Origin: a virus
Virus record (IMG/VR): IMGVR_UViG_3300020317_000002
Span: 1 to 64,000 of that record
Direction: 5' to 3' (one strand)
DNA length: 64,000 bases
Shown piece by piece: positions 8,218 through 15,441 of the stretch. Position 1 is the first letter of the stretch, and the number at the start of each line of letters is the position of its first letter. A model generated the notes under the pieces. It did no database searches. It was given only the letters and a program-made list of their open reading frames with translations, and was not told where the DNA came from. A program made the position numbers and the translations under genes.

Positions 8218-8962
8218 GAAGGCGTATCGTAAACTAGCAAAGCAATATCATCCTGATATTGCCGAAGGGGATGAATCTTCTTTTAAAGAAATAGTTACGG
8301 CATACGAGGTTTTATCTGACGAGAACAGGAAAAGAAAGTATGATATTGAATTAGGATATAAGTCTTCTGATAATCCGTTTCATAGTTGGTTTCAAAACGG
8401 AGAAGGATCTTTTAGTGATATGTTTAATGATGCGTTTGGTTCCTCTTCAAAGGGAAGAGACGTTACGGTTAGAATGTCAATAACGTTAGAAGAATCTTAT
8501 CATGGAACTCAAAAGAGAGTAGACATAGGTTCTAAAAAACTAAACGTTAATATACCTAAAGGAGTTTATGAAGGTATGAAGTTAAAGATTAGTGGGAAAG
8601 GTCAACCTCATCCTGCTAATTCATCTGCACCTAAAGGAGATCTAATCATTATAATTAATTTAAGGCTTGATGATAGGATTATACTACACGGTAATGACAT
8701 CTACATAGATGCAGATGTTCCCTTCTATGATATGATTCTAGGAACAGAAATAGAAATCAATACACCCTTTTATAAAATAAAGGTAAATGTGCCTCCAAAT
8801 TCACAGAATAATAAGATATTAAGAATAAGTGGTAAAGGATTCCCGATATATAGTATGAATACTTATGGTAACCTCATGGTGAAATTAAATGCATTTAATC
8901 CACCCCTTAAAGATTCACAAATAGACTTAATAAAAAAAATAAAAGAAATAGACAATGAATGA
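8162..8962 (+). CDS. DnaJ-like co-chaperone, type II (CbpA-like)
   Basis: 266 aa. Residues 1-62 form a J domain with the essential HPD at 30-32 and the usual YEVLSDENRKRKYD end. A short Gly/Phe region (about 70-98) leads to two beta-sandwich peptide-binding domains (VTVRMSITLEESYHG, then YDMILGTEIEI and NKILRISGKGFP). The CxxCxGxG zinc finger is absent, so this is the type II layout. J proteins stimulate the ATPase of DnaK/Hsp70; no phage DnaK is visible, so it presumably recruits the host one, for example for virion assembly or replication. It overlaps the genes on both sides. Confidence 0.93.
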   Translation: MNYYELLQIEKTASQAEIKKAYRKLAKQYHPDIAEGDESSFKEIVTAYEVLSDENRKRKYDIELGYKSSDNPFHSWFQNGEGSFSDMFNDAFGSSSKGRDVTVRMSITLEESYHGTQKRVDIGSKKLNVNIPKGVYEGMKLKISGKGQPHPANSSAPKGDLIIIINLRLDDRIILHGNDIYIDADVPFYDMILGTEIEINTPFYKIKVNVPPNSQNNKILRISGKGFPIYSMNTYGNLMVKLNAFNPPLKDSQIDLIKKIKEIDNE

Positions 8963-9260
8963 TTTACCAGATTTTGACGAATGGGATAATTCAGATAACA
9001 ATAGAGATAATCAAGAATTTGAAATTAGCAACAGCGTGGAATCGATTGCATTTATTGAACAATTGAAATCATCATCAAAGGAAATCATGATGGAATTAAT
9101 TTATAAAGCTATAGTTGAAAACGAAATGGGAGCATTAAACAACAATACTCCTAAAGAAGAAAAAATAGCAGCACTAGAAACGGTTATCAGATTCTTCATA
9201 GAAAAGGAAGAATACGAAAGATGCCATGAACTTAAAAAAATTCAGAGCAATATATGTTAA
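8955..9260 (+). CDS. Small acidic protein with C-terminal EEYERC motif
   Basis: 101 aa, overlapping the DnaJ stop by 8 bases. It has an acidic N-terminus (MNDLPDFDEWDNSDNN) and a C-terminal FFIEKEEYERCHELKKI hairpin, matching its paralogues at 7712 and 9557. The end overlaps the bS21 gene by 7 bases. Placement between DnaJ and bS21 suggests a role in protein folding or translation, but this is only an inference. Confidence 0.75.
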   Translation: MNDLPDFDEWDNSDNNRDNQEFEISNSVESIAFIEQLKSSSKEIMMELIYKAIVENEMGALNNNTPKEEKIAALETVIRFFIEKEEYERCHELKKIQSNIC

Positions 9261-9451
9261 TAATTAACGTAGACAAGGGAAACATAGAAAAAGCTTTAAA
9301 ACAATATAAGCGCAAGACCATCAGGACTAAACAGATGAAAAAGGTTAGAGATGGTAAACAGTATAATAAGCCTTCCGCAGTAAAGAGGCTCAAGTTTCAA
9401 AAGGCTGTATATCTTCAAAAGAAATCTGATGCCGAGAATCCAGATAAGTAA
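9254..9451 (+). CDS. rpsU: Ribosomal protein bS21, phage-encoded
   Basis: 65 aa. MLIINVDKGNIEKALKQYKR is the typical bS21 opening, followed by the basic middle and the KPSAVKRLKFQKAVYLQKK end seen in Bacteroidota bS21 (other bacteria end differently). bS21 sits on the 30S platform by the 16S rRNA 3' end. In Flavobacterium the host bS21 helps hide the anti-Shine-Dalgarno sequence, so a phage version could replace it and change which messages are translated. It is translationally coupled to the preceding gene. Identification is from the sequence pattern; displacement of the host protein is inferred. Confidence 0.88.
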   Translation: MLIINVDKGNIEKALKQYKRKTIRTKQMKKVRDGKQYNKPSAVKRLKFQKAVYLQKKSDAENPDK

Positions 9452-9556
9452 AATATAATAACATATCTTTTTACTTCATTTTACCATATAACTTATCGGA
9501 ATTAAATATATAACATAGAGATTATTAATATCTCTGTTAAAAAAACATACTTTGTA

Positions 9557-9814
9557 ATGAAGGAATCTTTTGGTGATGACAAGGACGCATTGATGAGATC
9601 AAGCTATTATACTATCACAAGAAATTTTACTAAAACCATTAATAGATTTATTGTATTCAGCGAAGGCAAGAATACGATAGAAATACCACATGGAGAAGGG
9701 CAAAGAAGCAAGTTCATAGATATTATTATAGAATATTTTGAGGAACTTGAGGAGTATGAGAAATGTGATACGTTATTACAGCTTAAAAAAACGGTAATAA
9801 TGGCAGGAGACTAA
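9557..9814 (+). CDS. Small protein with C-terminal EEYEKC motif
   Basis: 85 aa. Third member of the set with 7712 and 8955: the C-terminus has EYFEELEEYEKC followed by LLQLKK. The N-terminal half differs (SSYYTITRNFTKTINRFIVF) and looks beta-rich. A 105-base gap upstream holds a weak hairpin and AT-rich sequence but no clear promoter. Function unknown. Confidence 0.7.
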   Translation: MKESFGDDKDALMRSSYYTITRNFTKTINRFIVFSEGKNTIEIPHGEGQRSKFIDIIIEYFEELEEYEKCDTLLQLKKTVIMAGD

Positions 9815-9828
9815 AAAAATTAAACTCA

Positions 9829-10557
9829 ATGAGCAAAAACAATTCAAATAATAATTCTTCATCTAGTTCCGATGGACCTAGAAGAAGAAGATACGGAATA
9901 AAAGAAGCAGAATTAAAAGGAGTACAATTAAGACAATCCCAAAAGAAATATACAAACACAATACTAGAGAATCAGATAACGTTTTGCACAGGACCAGCTG
10001 GAACATCCAAAACATTTACAGCATGTTATACTGCACTTCTCCTCTTAGCTAGAAAAGAGATTTCACAAATAGTATTATGTAAACCCATCCAAGAAGCAGG
10101 TGAAAAGTTAGGATTTTTACCAGGAGATATCGCAGATAAGATAGATCCATTTATGCAATCATACATATCTAACATTACAAAAATAGTAGGAGCTGAAATA
10201 GCTCGGACCCTTGTCGAGAAAGAAGTCATCGTATTTAGGCCAATGGCTTATATGAGAGGTGATACATTTGACGGATCATTAATGGTATTAGATGAAGCAC
10301 AGAACGCTACATTTAAACAACTAATGTTATTTGTAACAAGAATGGGTAAAGACTCTAAAGTTATAGTAACCGGAGACGTTAGTCAGCATGATATATCTAA
10401 AGCCAATGTTGGTTTACCTTCATTTACCGAATTAATGACAGGTATTAGGGGAATAGGTGTTCATGAATTTACAGAAAAAGATATTGTTAGAGCAAAGATC
10501 CTTCAGGAAGTTGTAAAGAGATATGACAAGTGGAAGGAAAACCACGAGCCTAAATAA
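9829..10557 (+). CDS. phoH: PhoH-like P-loop ATPase
   Basis: 242 aa. After a Ser/Asn-rich low-complexity N-terminus (1-20) comes a PhoH domain: Walker A GPAGTSKT at 55-62 (Ser where Gly is usual), KPIQEAGEKLGFLPGD, Walker B LMVLDEAQN at 151-159, and IVTGDVSQHD. PhoH proteins are common in marine phages; they bind and hydrolyse ATP and have been linked to RNA metabolism, but the phage role is unsettled. It lies 14 bases after the preceding gene. Confidence 0.93.
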   Translation: MSKNNSNNNSSSSSDGPRRRRYGIKEAELKGVQLRQSQKKYTNTILENQITFCTGPAGTSKTFTACYTALLLLARKEISQIVLCKPIQEAGEKLGFLPGDIADKIDPFMQSYISNITKIVGAEIARTLVEKEVIVFRPMAYMRGDTFDGSLMVLDEAQNATFKQLMLFVTRMGKDSKVIVTGDVSQHDISKANVGLPSFTELMTGIRGIGVHEFTEKDIVRAKILQEVVKRYDKWKENHEPK

Positions 10558-10581
10558 ACATTTCATGAAATGTGTGTATAA
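10556..10581 (+). promoter_or_regulatory. AAAC-N16-GTATAA promoter-like motif, upstream of RNase HII
   Basis: AAACATTT at 10556 and GTATAAC at 10576, standard spacing. It begins at the PhoH stop codon and ends 17 bases before the ATG at 10599. Confidence 0.6.
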
Positions 10582-10598
10582 CTCCTATAAAACTTAAC

Positions 10599-11228
10599 AT
10601 GGAGAAAACAAAACACATCTTACTTAAAGGAAGTTATCATGATGATAGAAGTATCGTCGAAGTTGGAATAGATGAAGCGGGCCGAGGTGCCTTAGCAGGA
10701 CCAGTTACGGTATCTGCAGTTATTATGCCACATGGATTTAGTCACCCTTTAATAAAAGATTCTAAATTACTAAACGAATCTCAAAGAAAGGAAGCTAGGG
10801 AAATAGTATTAGATAACGCAATTGCGTATAGTGTTCAACATATAGATATTGAAACAATAGAATCCACTAACATATTAAAGGCTACTCTTTTAGGAATGAA
10901 AGAATGTCTAAATACTATTGACAATTCATTTAATTTTATATTAGTAGATGGAGATCAATTTCATGGTTATGAGGGAATACCCTTTAAAACTGTAATTGGC
11001 GGAGATAATAGATATAGTTCTATTGCAGCAGCCTCTATACTTGCTAAAACAAGTAGAGATATGTTAATGAAAGAATTAGATGAAGAAACTCCAGGATATG
11101 GATGGAATTCTAATAAAGGATATGGAACTAAACAACATATAACTGCAATAAAGGAAATAGGAGCTAGTGACGTACACCGCCCTTCCTTTATATCACATCT
11201 ATTAACTACTACCAATTCATTATTCTAA
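10599..11228 (+). CDS. rnhB: Ribonuclease HII
   Basis: 209 aa from the ATG at 10599. An upstream in-frame GTG at 10572 lies within the promoter-like motif and is unlikely. The RNase HII signature is complete: VGIDEAGRG (D25, E26), DSKLL (54-58), LVDGD (D117) and SIAAASILAKTSRD (D154). It cuts the RNA strand of RNA-DNA hybrids and removes ribonucleotides or primers during replication. T4 uses a different enzyme for primer removal, so this may fill that role here. It abuts the next gene. Confidence 0.93.
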   Translation: MEKTKHILLKGSYHDDRSIVEVGIDEAGRGALAGPVTVSAVIMPHGFSHPLIKDSKLLNESQRKEAREIVLDNAIAYSVQHIDIETIESTNILKATLLGMKECLNTIDNSFNFILVDGDQFHGYEGIPFKTVIGGDNRYSSIAAASILAKTSRDMLMKELDEETPGYGWNSNKGYGTKQHITAIKEIGASDVHRPSFISHLLTTTNSLF

Positions 11229-11569
11229 TGAAACTTTTTTACGGCTTTTTATTATTTCTCCTAGGGCAAGGACTTATTTGGATTCAAACTAATGGACAAT
11301 TCGTATGGCCTTGGTTTAAGAAAAACCCATGGCCGGTTGCCATCGGAATGGGTTCTATTATTAGTTACATTTTAATCAGAGCAACGCAGATGGTTGTTGA
11401 GCACTTTGATGGTTTACTTTGGCCTGGAAGATTTATAGGTTTCGCTAGTGGTATTCTTATATTTACTGCTATGACTTATTACTTCATGAATGAAGGTATC
11501 ACGGCGAAGACCGGAGTGTCTCTCTTATTAACCCTTATTTTAATATCGATTCAAATACTATGGAAATAA
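11228..11569 (+). CDS. Small membrane protein
   Basis: 113 aa with three or four hydrophobic segments (about 3-19, 37-54, 71-88, 95-112). Its ATG overlaps the RNase HII stop by one base and its end overlaps the glycosyltransferase start by 10 bases, so it belongs to this operon. No family recognised. Confidence 0.7.
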   Translation: MKLFYGFLLFLLGQGLIWIQTNGQFVWPWFKKNPWPVAIGMGSIISYILIRATQMVVEHFDGLLWPGRFIGFASGILIFTAMTYYFMNEGITAKTGVSLLLTLILISIQILWK

Positions 11570-12285
11570 ATTCAGTCACAGTTGTTCTTACCTCATGTGG
11601 AAGAGTTGATCTTTTAGAAAAAACACTAGATTCTTTTTTTAAATTCAACACATATCCAATCGAAAGATTTATCATAACCGAGGACTCTGCACAGGAAGAA
11701 GTATTTGAAGCATGTAATGAGCTTAATAAGAAGTATGATAACTCTCTCGAGTTTATGTTTAATGAAAATAAACTAGGACAATCTAAGTCAATAGATAAAG
11801 CATACTCTACTGTAACTACTAAATATGTTTTTCATTGTGAAGAAGATTGGGAATTCTATAGACATGGATTTATTGAAGATTCTATTAGAATTCTTTCTGC
11901 AAGTAAAAAGATATTACAAGCATGGATACGCCCAAAGAGTGATAGGATTTTAAATAAAATATCTGAAAAGACATTTGAATTAAATGGAATGAAAGTTAGA
12001 GCTGTTCTTCCTGCTAGTTTTTCGACAGGAGACACGAACGAAGACGGCACTCCTATGATAGTTAGGAACTATATGGGATTTAGCTGGAATCCAGGCCTAA
12101 AAAGAATCAGCGACTACAGACTATTAAATAACGGGTACACGGGAATGGTTAGAGAACATCTAGTAGATCACTGGTATAGAGATCAGGGTTTTATAGTTGT
12201 TAGTTTATCAGTTAACGATAATGATGGATATGTTAAACATATCGGATGGGATAGAAGAGCTGGAGATCCTGGATTTGTAGGATAG
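11560..12285 (+). CDS. GT2-like glycosyltransferase
   Basis: 241 aa. The opening TVVLTSCGRVDLLEKTLDSF and ITEDS are typical of a GT-A fold; HCEEDWEF at 93-99 is the probable metal-binding DxD equivalent. Glycosyltransferases of this type move a sugar from a nucleotide donor. The acceptor is unknown; it is one of three glycosyltransferase genes in the window. The C-terminal VKHIGWDRRAGDPGF is unusual and unassigned. Confidence 0.75.
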   Translation: MEINSVTVVLTSCGRVDLLEKTLDSFFKFNTYPIERFIITEDSAQEEVFEACNELNKKYDNSLEFMFNENKLGQSKSIDKAYSTVTTKYVFHCEEDWEFYRHGFIEDSIRILSASKKILQAWIRPKSDRILNKISEKTFELNGMKVRAVLPASFSTGDTNEDGTPMIVRNYMGFSWNPGLKRISDYRLLNNGYTGMVREHLVDHWYRDQGFIVVSLSVNDNDGYVKHIGWDRRAGDPGFVG

Positions 12286-12293
12286 ATATATAG
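12285..12293 (+). promoter_or_regulatory. GATATATAG element close to a start codon
   Basis: This copy ends only 3 bases before the ATG at 12297, as do similar copies at 16374, 26756, 33971 and on the minus strand at 14226-14219. So close, it may act in translation initiation rather than as the promoter of that gene. Confidence 0.3.
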
Positions 12294-12296
12294 AGT

Positions 12297-12854
12297 ATGA
12301 AACATCTAATGACATTTGAAAAATATTACGGATATGAAGATTTTAACCGTAAATGGGGTTCTCCTGAAGAAATGATGGAAGAAGTAGAATGGGTTCTTTC
12401 TCGATTACTACCTAAAAAGGATATGATAAAATCTATAGAAGATTCTTCTACTGACAAGGGTATTAAATTTACGGTTACTCTAAAATCCAAAGACATATTA
12501 CATTTATATAAGATCAGTCAATTTAGATTTCAAGAAAATCAAGGGTGGGAATATTACTTTAATAAAAAGAAGGTTAGCTTTGACGATTTAAAATCAGATC
12601 TTGAAAAGAATAACATGTCAGACTTGGAAGTATTCTTAAAATACTTTAAGTCATATGATTTCTATTATCAATACATCGACGATGGAGGACAATACAAAGC
12701 CGCTCAGAATAACAACAACTCTATCGTTAATAGATTTGATAGCTTATCATCTTCTGATAAAAAGAAAGCTAAAAAGGAATTAGTAAAGCATTTCAAAGCT
12801 TCCTATAAAGATAAGAAAATTCTTAATTTAGTAAACTCTACGTTTAAATCGTAG
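12297..12854 (+). CDS. Unknown protein, weak capsid-targeting-like N-terminus
   Basis: 185 aa. The start MKHLMTFEKYYGYED partly matches the MK-x-x-K-x-FE-x-F pattern of several proteins here but lacks the [IL]-x-E cleavage site. The middle has WEYYFNKKKVSFDDLKSDL and the C-terminus is lysine-rich and helical. No known family seen. It ends just before a terminator. Confidence 0.65.
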   Translation: MKHLMTFEKYYGYEDFNRKWGSPEEMMEEVEWVLSRLLPKKDMIKSIEDSSTDKGIKFTVTLKSKDILHLYKISQFRFQENQGWEYYFNKKKVSFDDLKSDLEKNNMSDLEVFLKYFKSYDFYYQYIDDGGQYKAAQNNNNSIVNRFDSLSSSDKKKAKKELVKHFKASYKDKKILNLVNSTFKS

Positions 12855-12866
12855 CTCTTTAAAAAT

Positions 12867-12888
12867 AACCCGAACTTATCGGGTTTTT
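12867..12888 (+). terminator. Intrinsic terminator
   Basis: Stem AACCCG (12867-12872) and CGGGTT (12880-12885) with a 7-base loop and a T tract to 12888. It lies 13 bases after a stop codon and 4 bases before the amidotransferase ATG, so that gene may start from read-through or an internal promoter. Confidence 0.8.
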
Positions 12889-12891
12889 ACT

Positions 12892-13485
12892 ATGACTATT
12901 TACGTAGCACCGCCGAGAGGAATAAAGGAAAAAGAGGCAATTCGACTCTGGCTTTCTCATTACAATCACGAAATAATATGGTTAGATCTTAGACGCAAGG
13001 TCAAGGGTCCTTTGCTACTATGTGGAGGAGCAGACATTGGAAAGGACGAAGAAAGAGATGCTAAAGAATTTATATGGATTAAACAGGCTTTAGATTCTAA
13101 TAATAGAATATTAGGAATATGTAGAGGAATGCAAATCCTAAATCATTATTTTGGAGGAAAGGTAGAAGATTTATCTGATGCAATAGTAGAAGATCATAAA
13201 TCTGCTGACTTTTCAGAAAACATAGATCATAGTGGAAAGCCATCCCAGTTTCATGCAGTTGAAGATTTAAATGGAACATTAACTAAGGTTAATTCCAGGC
13301 ACCATCAACATTGTAATATACTAGCAAATAATTTTAAAGCAACTCATCTATCATATCCCATATATGGTGTAGTTGAAGGATTTGAAGATTTAGATAAAAT
13401 GATATGGGCGGTTCAATGGCATCCTGAAAAAATGGAATCCGAAGACAATGAATATCCTTTAGGTAAACTTACCCAGAAGTTTTAG
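12892..13485 (+). CDS. Class I glutamine amidotransferase / peptidase C26-like
   Basis: 197 aa. The triad is clear: nucleophile in ILGICRGMQ (C77) with WHPEKME (H177, E179). GGADIG and HHQHCN (137-142) resemble gamma-glutamyl-gamma-aminobutyrate hydrolase (PuuD) relatives, about 50 residues shorter than usual. These enzymes release ammonia from glutamine or cut gamma-glutamyl amides. No synthetase is fused, so a hydrolase role, or work with the ATP-grasp and amidoligase encoded elsewhere, is possible. It ends 6 bases from the convergent minus-strand gene. Confidence 0.85.
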   Translation: MTIYVAPPRGIKEKEAIRLWLSHYNHEIIWLDLRRKVKGPLLLCGGADIGKDEERDAKEFIWIKQALDSNNRILGICRGMQILNHYFGGKVEDLSDAIVEDHKSADFSENIDHSGKPSQFHAVEDLNGTLTKVNSRHHQHCNILANNFKATHLSYPIYGVVEGFEDLDKMIWAVQWHPEKMESEDNEYPLGKLTQKF

Positions 13486-13491
13486 AATAGA

Positions 13492-14214
13492 TTAGATTTC
13501 CCAGACATTTCCATGTGGATTATTTAAATGACATATAAGATAGAGCCCTTTAAATTCTTCCCATTGTTCCGTAGATTTCATACGGTTTATAAGGTCTTTA
13601 TCTTCTCCTATAGTTTGTGAATTCTCCCATCTATGCGGTACGTCTTTGTGATGTACTAATTGATAAGTGCCATTATGCCCCATTGCTTTCGCTAATGCAA
13701 CCCTAATACCAAGAGACTCATACGGTGTACATGTTTCAGATGTTTTATTAAACTCGTCCTTTGTCATTCCACAATAAGCTAGCATTAAAGCATTGGGTTC
13801 TAGAACCATCGGCATCCCGTAATGTGAGTTTAATAAAACTGTAGTACCTTGCTTCTTTTTTAAAATAGCCTGTTCCACTTTATGCAAATGCACCTTGAAG
13901 ATATAATCATCCGTATCCAAATAACTTATCCAATTATATTTAGCAAATGCTCTTCCAACTTCTCTAAGTTTTCCAGGCCAAGGTGCTGATAATTTTTCAC
14001 ACTTAATTAGATGAATAATTGGATCCGTTTTCCAATTATCTTCATATATTTTATTTGTAATATCACATCCATCTGATACAATTATAAGTTCTTTATATTT
14101 AAGTGTTTGTGCACGAAATGATTCGACAGCCCTGATAAATTTAATATCAGATTCGACTCGACTTCCATCGTATGGTTTTAGATACGATGGCATTATAACA
14201 GATATACCTAGCAT
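13492..14214 (-). CDS. GT2 family glycosyltransferase, the only minus-strand gene
   Basis: 240 aa. GISVIMPSYLKPY opens a GT-A fold, IIVSDGCD follows, and YLDTDDY (D100, D102, D103) is the DxD metal site. The C-terminal HHKDVPHRWENS region is typical of small phage and capsule GT2 enzymes. The reading frame is clean. A GATATATA element in its own orientation lies at 14226-14219, 4 bases upstream of the start. Being reversed in an otherwise one-way genome suggests a later insertion or separate control. Acceptor unknown. Confidence 0.82.
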   Translation of the reverse strand: MLGISVIMPSYLKPYDGSRVESDIKFIRAVESFRAQTLKYKELIIVSDGCDITNKIYEDNWKTDPIIHLIKCEKLSAPWPGKLREVGRAFAKYNWISYLDTDDYIFKVHLHKVEQAILKKKQGTTVLLNSHYGMPMVLEPNALMLAYCGMTKDEFNKTSETCTPYESLGIRVALAKAMGHNGTYQLVHHKDVPHRWENSQTIGEDKDLINRMKSTEQWEEFKGLYLICHLNNPHGNVWEI

Positions 14215-14218
14215 ACCA

Positions 14219-14226
14219 TATATATC
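14219..14226 (-). promoter_or_regulatory. GATATATA element on the minus strand
   Basis: Read on the minus strand, GATATATA precedes the single reversed gene by 4 bases. The matching orientation argues that the element is functional rather than random AT-rich sequence. Confidence 0.4.
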
Positions 14227-14284
14227 TAAAGGTTTTCATAATAACTTATGGTTATATCTAAAAGTTTTTTGAAAATAAATGCCC

Positions 14285-14330
14285 AAAAGTTTTTTTATCT
14301 CAGATTTTTTGCTTATATTAGTATAGTAAT
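14285..14330 (+). promoter_or_regulatory. Repeated 42-bp leader element, copy 2
   Basis: Differs from the copy at 7651-7696 at two positions, both in the A/T stretch after CAG. The similarity extends upstream to a shared TTTTTTGAAAATAAA. It lies in the 132-base divergent gap and precedes the ATG at 14347 by 16 bases. Confidence 0.6.
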
Positions 14331-14346
14331 CAATTAAACATAAACA

Positions 14347-14571
14347 ATGATCAGAAAGAAACTTCATAAACATCAATCAAATCCTGTAATAATCGACTTA
14401 ACAGGTCCTGAAGGAAATGCCTTCATGCTATTAGCTTACGCAAAAAGCTTTTCAAAAGATCTTGGAAAAGATTGGGAAACTCTTTATTCTCAAATGACAG
14501 GAGGAGACTATGAAAATCTTATTAAAGTATTTGACGAAGCGTTTGGAGATTTCGTAATCTTAGAAAGGTAA
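14347..14571 (+). CDS. Small unknown protein
   Basis: 74 aa. It begins basic (MIRKKLHKHQ) then has a compact core with VIIDLTGPEGNAFMLLAYA and a C-terminal acidic helix-strand. The pattern IDLTGPEGNAF looks like a conserved phage small-protein motif, but I cannot name a function. It follows the 42-bp element and its stop overlaps the next ATG. Confidence 0.7.
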   Translation: MIRKKLHKHQSNPVIIDLTGPEGNAFMLLAYAKSFSKDLGKDWETLYSQMTGGDYENLIKVFDEAFGDFVILER

Positions 14572-14708
14572 TGGAAAACAAGGGTAAGAAATTAAAAGAA
14601 GTAAACTTAACACTACAAGAGTGGCTGGATGCCCTTCGTATGCCTACTCCTGTGAGAAACAAGAAAAAGTATCGAAGAAAGAATAAGCATAAAAACAAAG
14701 AAGATTAA
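14571..14708 (+). CDS. 45-residue basic protein
   Basis: A short ORF whose ATG overlaps the previous TAA by one base. It encodes MENKGKKLKEVNLTLQEWLD followed by a very basic tail containing MPTPVRNKKKYRRKNKHK. Short proteins ending in this kind of Arg/Lys/Asn run recur in phage genomes; nucleic-acid binding is plausible. It fills the space up to the next 42-bp element. Confidence 0.6.
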   Translation: MENKGKKLKEVNLTLQEWLDALRMPTPVRNKKKYRRKNKHKNKED

Positions 14709-14719
14709 AAATAAATGGT

Positions 14720-14763
14720 AAAAGGTTTTTTTATCTCAGATTTTTTGCTTATATTAGTAAAGT
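14720..14763 (+). promoter_or_regulatory. Repeated 42-bp leader element, copy 3
   Basis: Third copy, with AAAAGG and the same T tract, ATCTCAG, TTTTTTGC and TTATATTAGTAAAGTA. It lies 22 bases before the ATG at 14786. Confidence 0.6.
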
Positions 14764-14785
14764 ATTAATAATTAAAAATAAACAA

Positions 14786-15196
14786 ATGAACTTAGAATCA
14801 ATCAAAGCAAACGGAATTAGTTGGTATGAACCTGCTAAATCTATTATCCCACACCTAACTACTCAAATTGGAATCTTTAAAATGAGACATCCAGAAAAAG
14901 ATATTTTTGAAAAGTTTGGAGATGGTGAATATTTTTCAGGAAGACGATTTAATGATAACAAAGATGTAGCGATTAGAATTGCGGGTGGTATTGTTAGACA
15001 AGCACAGGAAGAGTATGTTTATTCTAACATGGGCCGTAATTCAATGTCATCTGAGGAAACCCTTCCTCTTTTAGAAGGTATTATTACTGCGTGGTTTGAC
15101 ACTCTCTCCGCTTCTGAAATTGATATACTTATTATCGATGGACTTAAGTGTTGTGCAGAAACAGATCATTGGTATGAATTTGAAAAGCAATGGTAA
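14786..15196 (+). CDS. Unknown protein
   Basis: 136 aa, mostly helical, with a FEKFGDGEYFSGRRF segment near residue 41 and a C-terminus holding adjacent cysteines (DGLKCCAETDHWYEFEKQW). No family recognised. It follows the third 42-bp element, so it is probably expressed with the same timing as the genes at 7712 and 14347. Confidence 0.7.
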   Translation: MNLESIKANGISWYEPAKSIIPHLTTQIGIFKMRHPEKDIFEKFGDGEYFSGRRFNDNKDVAIRIAGGIVRQAQEEYVYSNMGRNSMSSEETLPLLEGIITAWFDTLSASEIDILIIDGLKCCAETDHWYEFEKQW

Positions 15197-15197
15197 A

Positions 15198-15431
15198 ATG
15201 ATTTCAATGTATGAGCGCATCGCTAGAATCGAAGGAACAACTCACGTTGTACGAATAGAAGATAGTGTAGTCTATAGACAAAATGGATATGAAGTAATAG
15301 GCGATACCCTATTTGTTCATACCGAGGACCGATTACTATTTATGGATTTCGATGTATTTACATTAGAAGAAGCATGCGCAGCTGAACGAACGATCAATGA
15401 AGTAAAAAAGAAACTTAATACAAACTCTTAA
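15198..15431 (+). CDS. Small unknown protein
   Basis: 77 aa from the ATG at 15198, directly after the previous stop. A longer version from a TTG at 15096 would overlap the upstream gene by 100 bases and is rejected. The body is beta-rich (HVVRIEDSVVYRQNGYEVIG) with a helical C-terminus. A second ATG at 15207 could also serve. Function unknown. Confidence 0.65.
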   Translation: MISMYERIARIEGTTHVVRIEDSVVYRQNGYEVIGDTLFVHTEDRLLFMDFDVFTLEEACAAERTINEVKKKLNTNS

Positions 15432-15441
15432 TATAAAATGT

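Noticed and set aside
9515-9538. Hairpin AGAGAT/ATCTCT in the gap after bS21 as a terminator
   Set aside because: The stem is short and AT-rich and is followed by A residues, not T. It could be a weak regulatory structure but I cannot support it.
10572-10598. GTG start for RNase HII
   Set aside because: The region is a promoter-like motif and the extra nine residues match nothing in the family.
15096-15197. TTG-started extension of the small protein at 15198
   Set aside because: It would overlap the preceding gene by about 100 bases in another frame, and an ATG lies directly after that gene.
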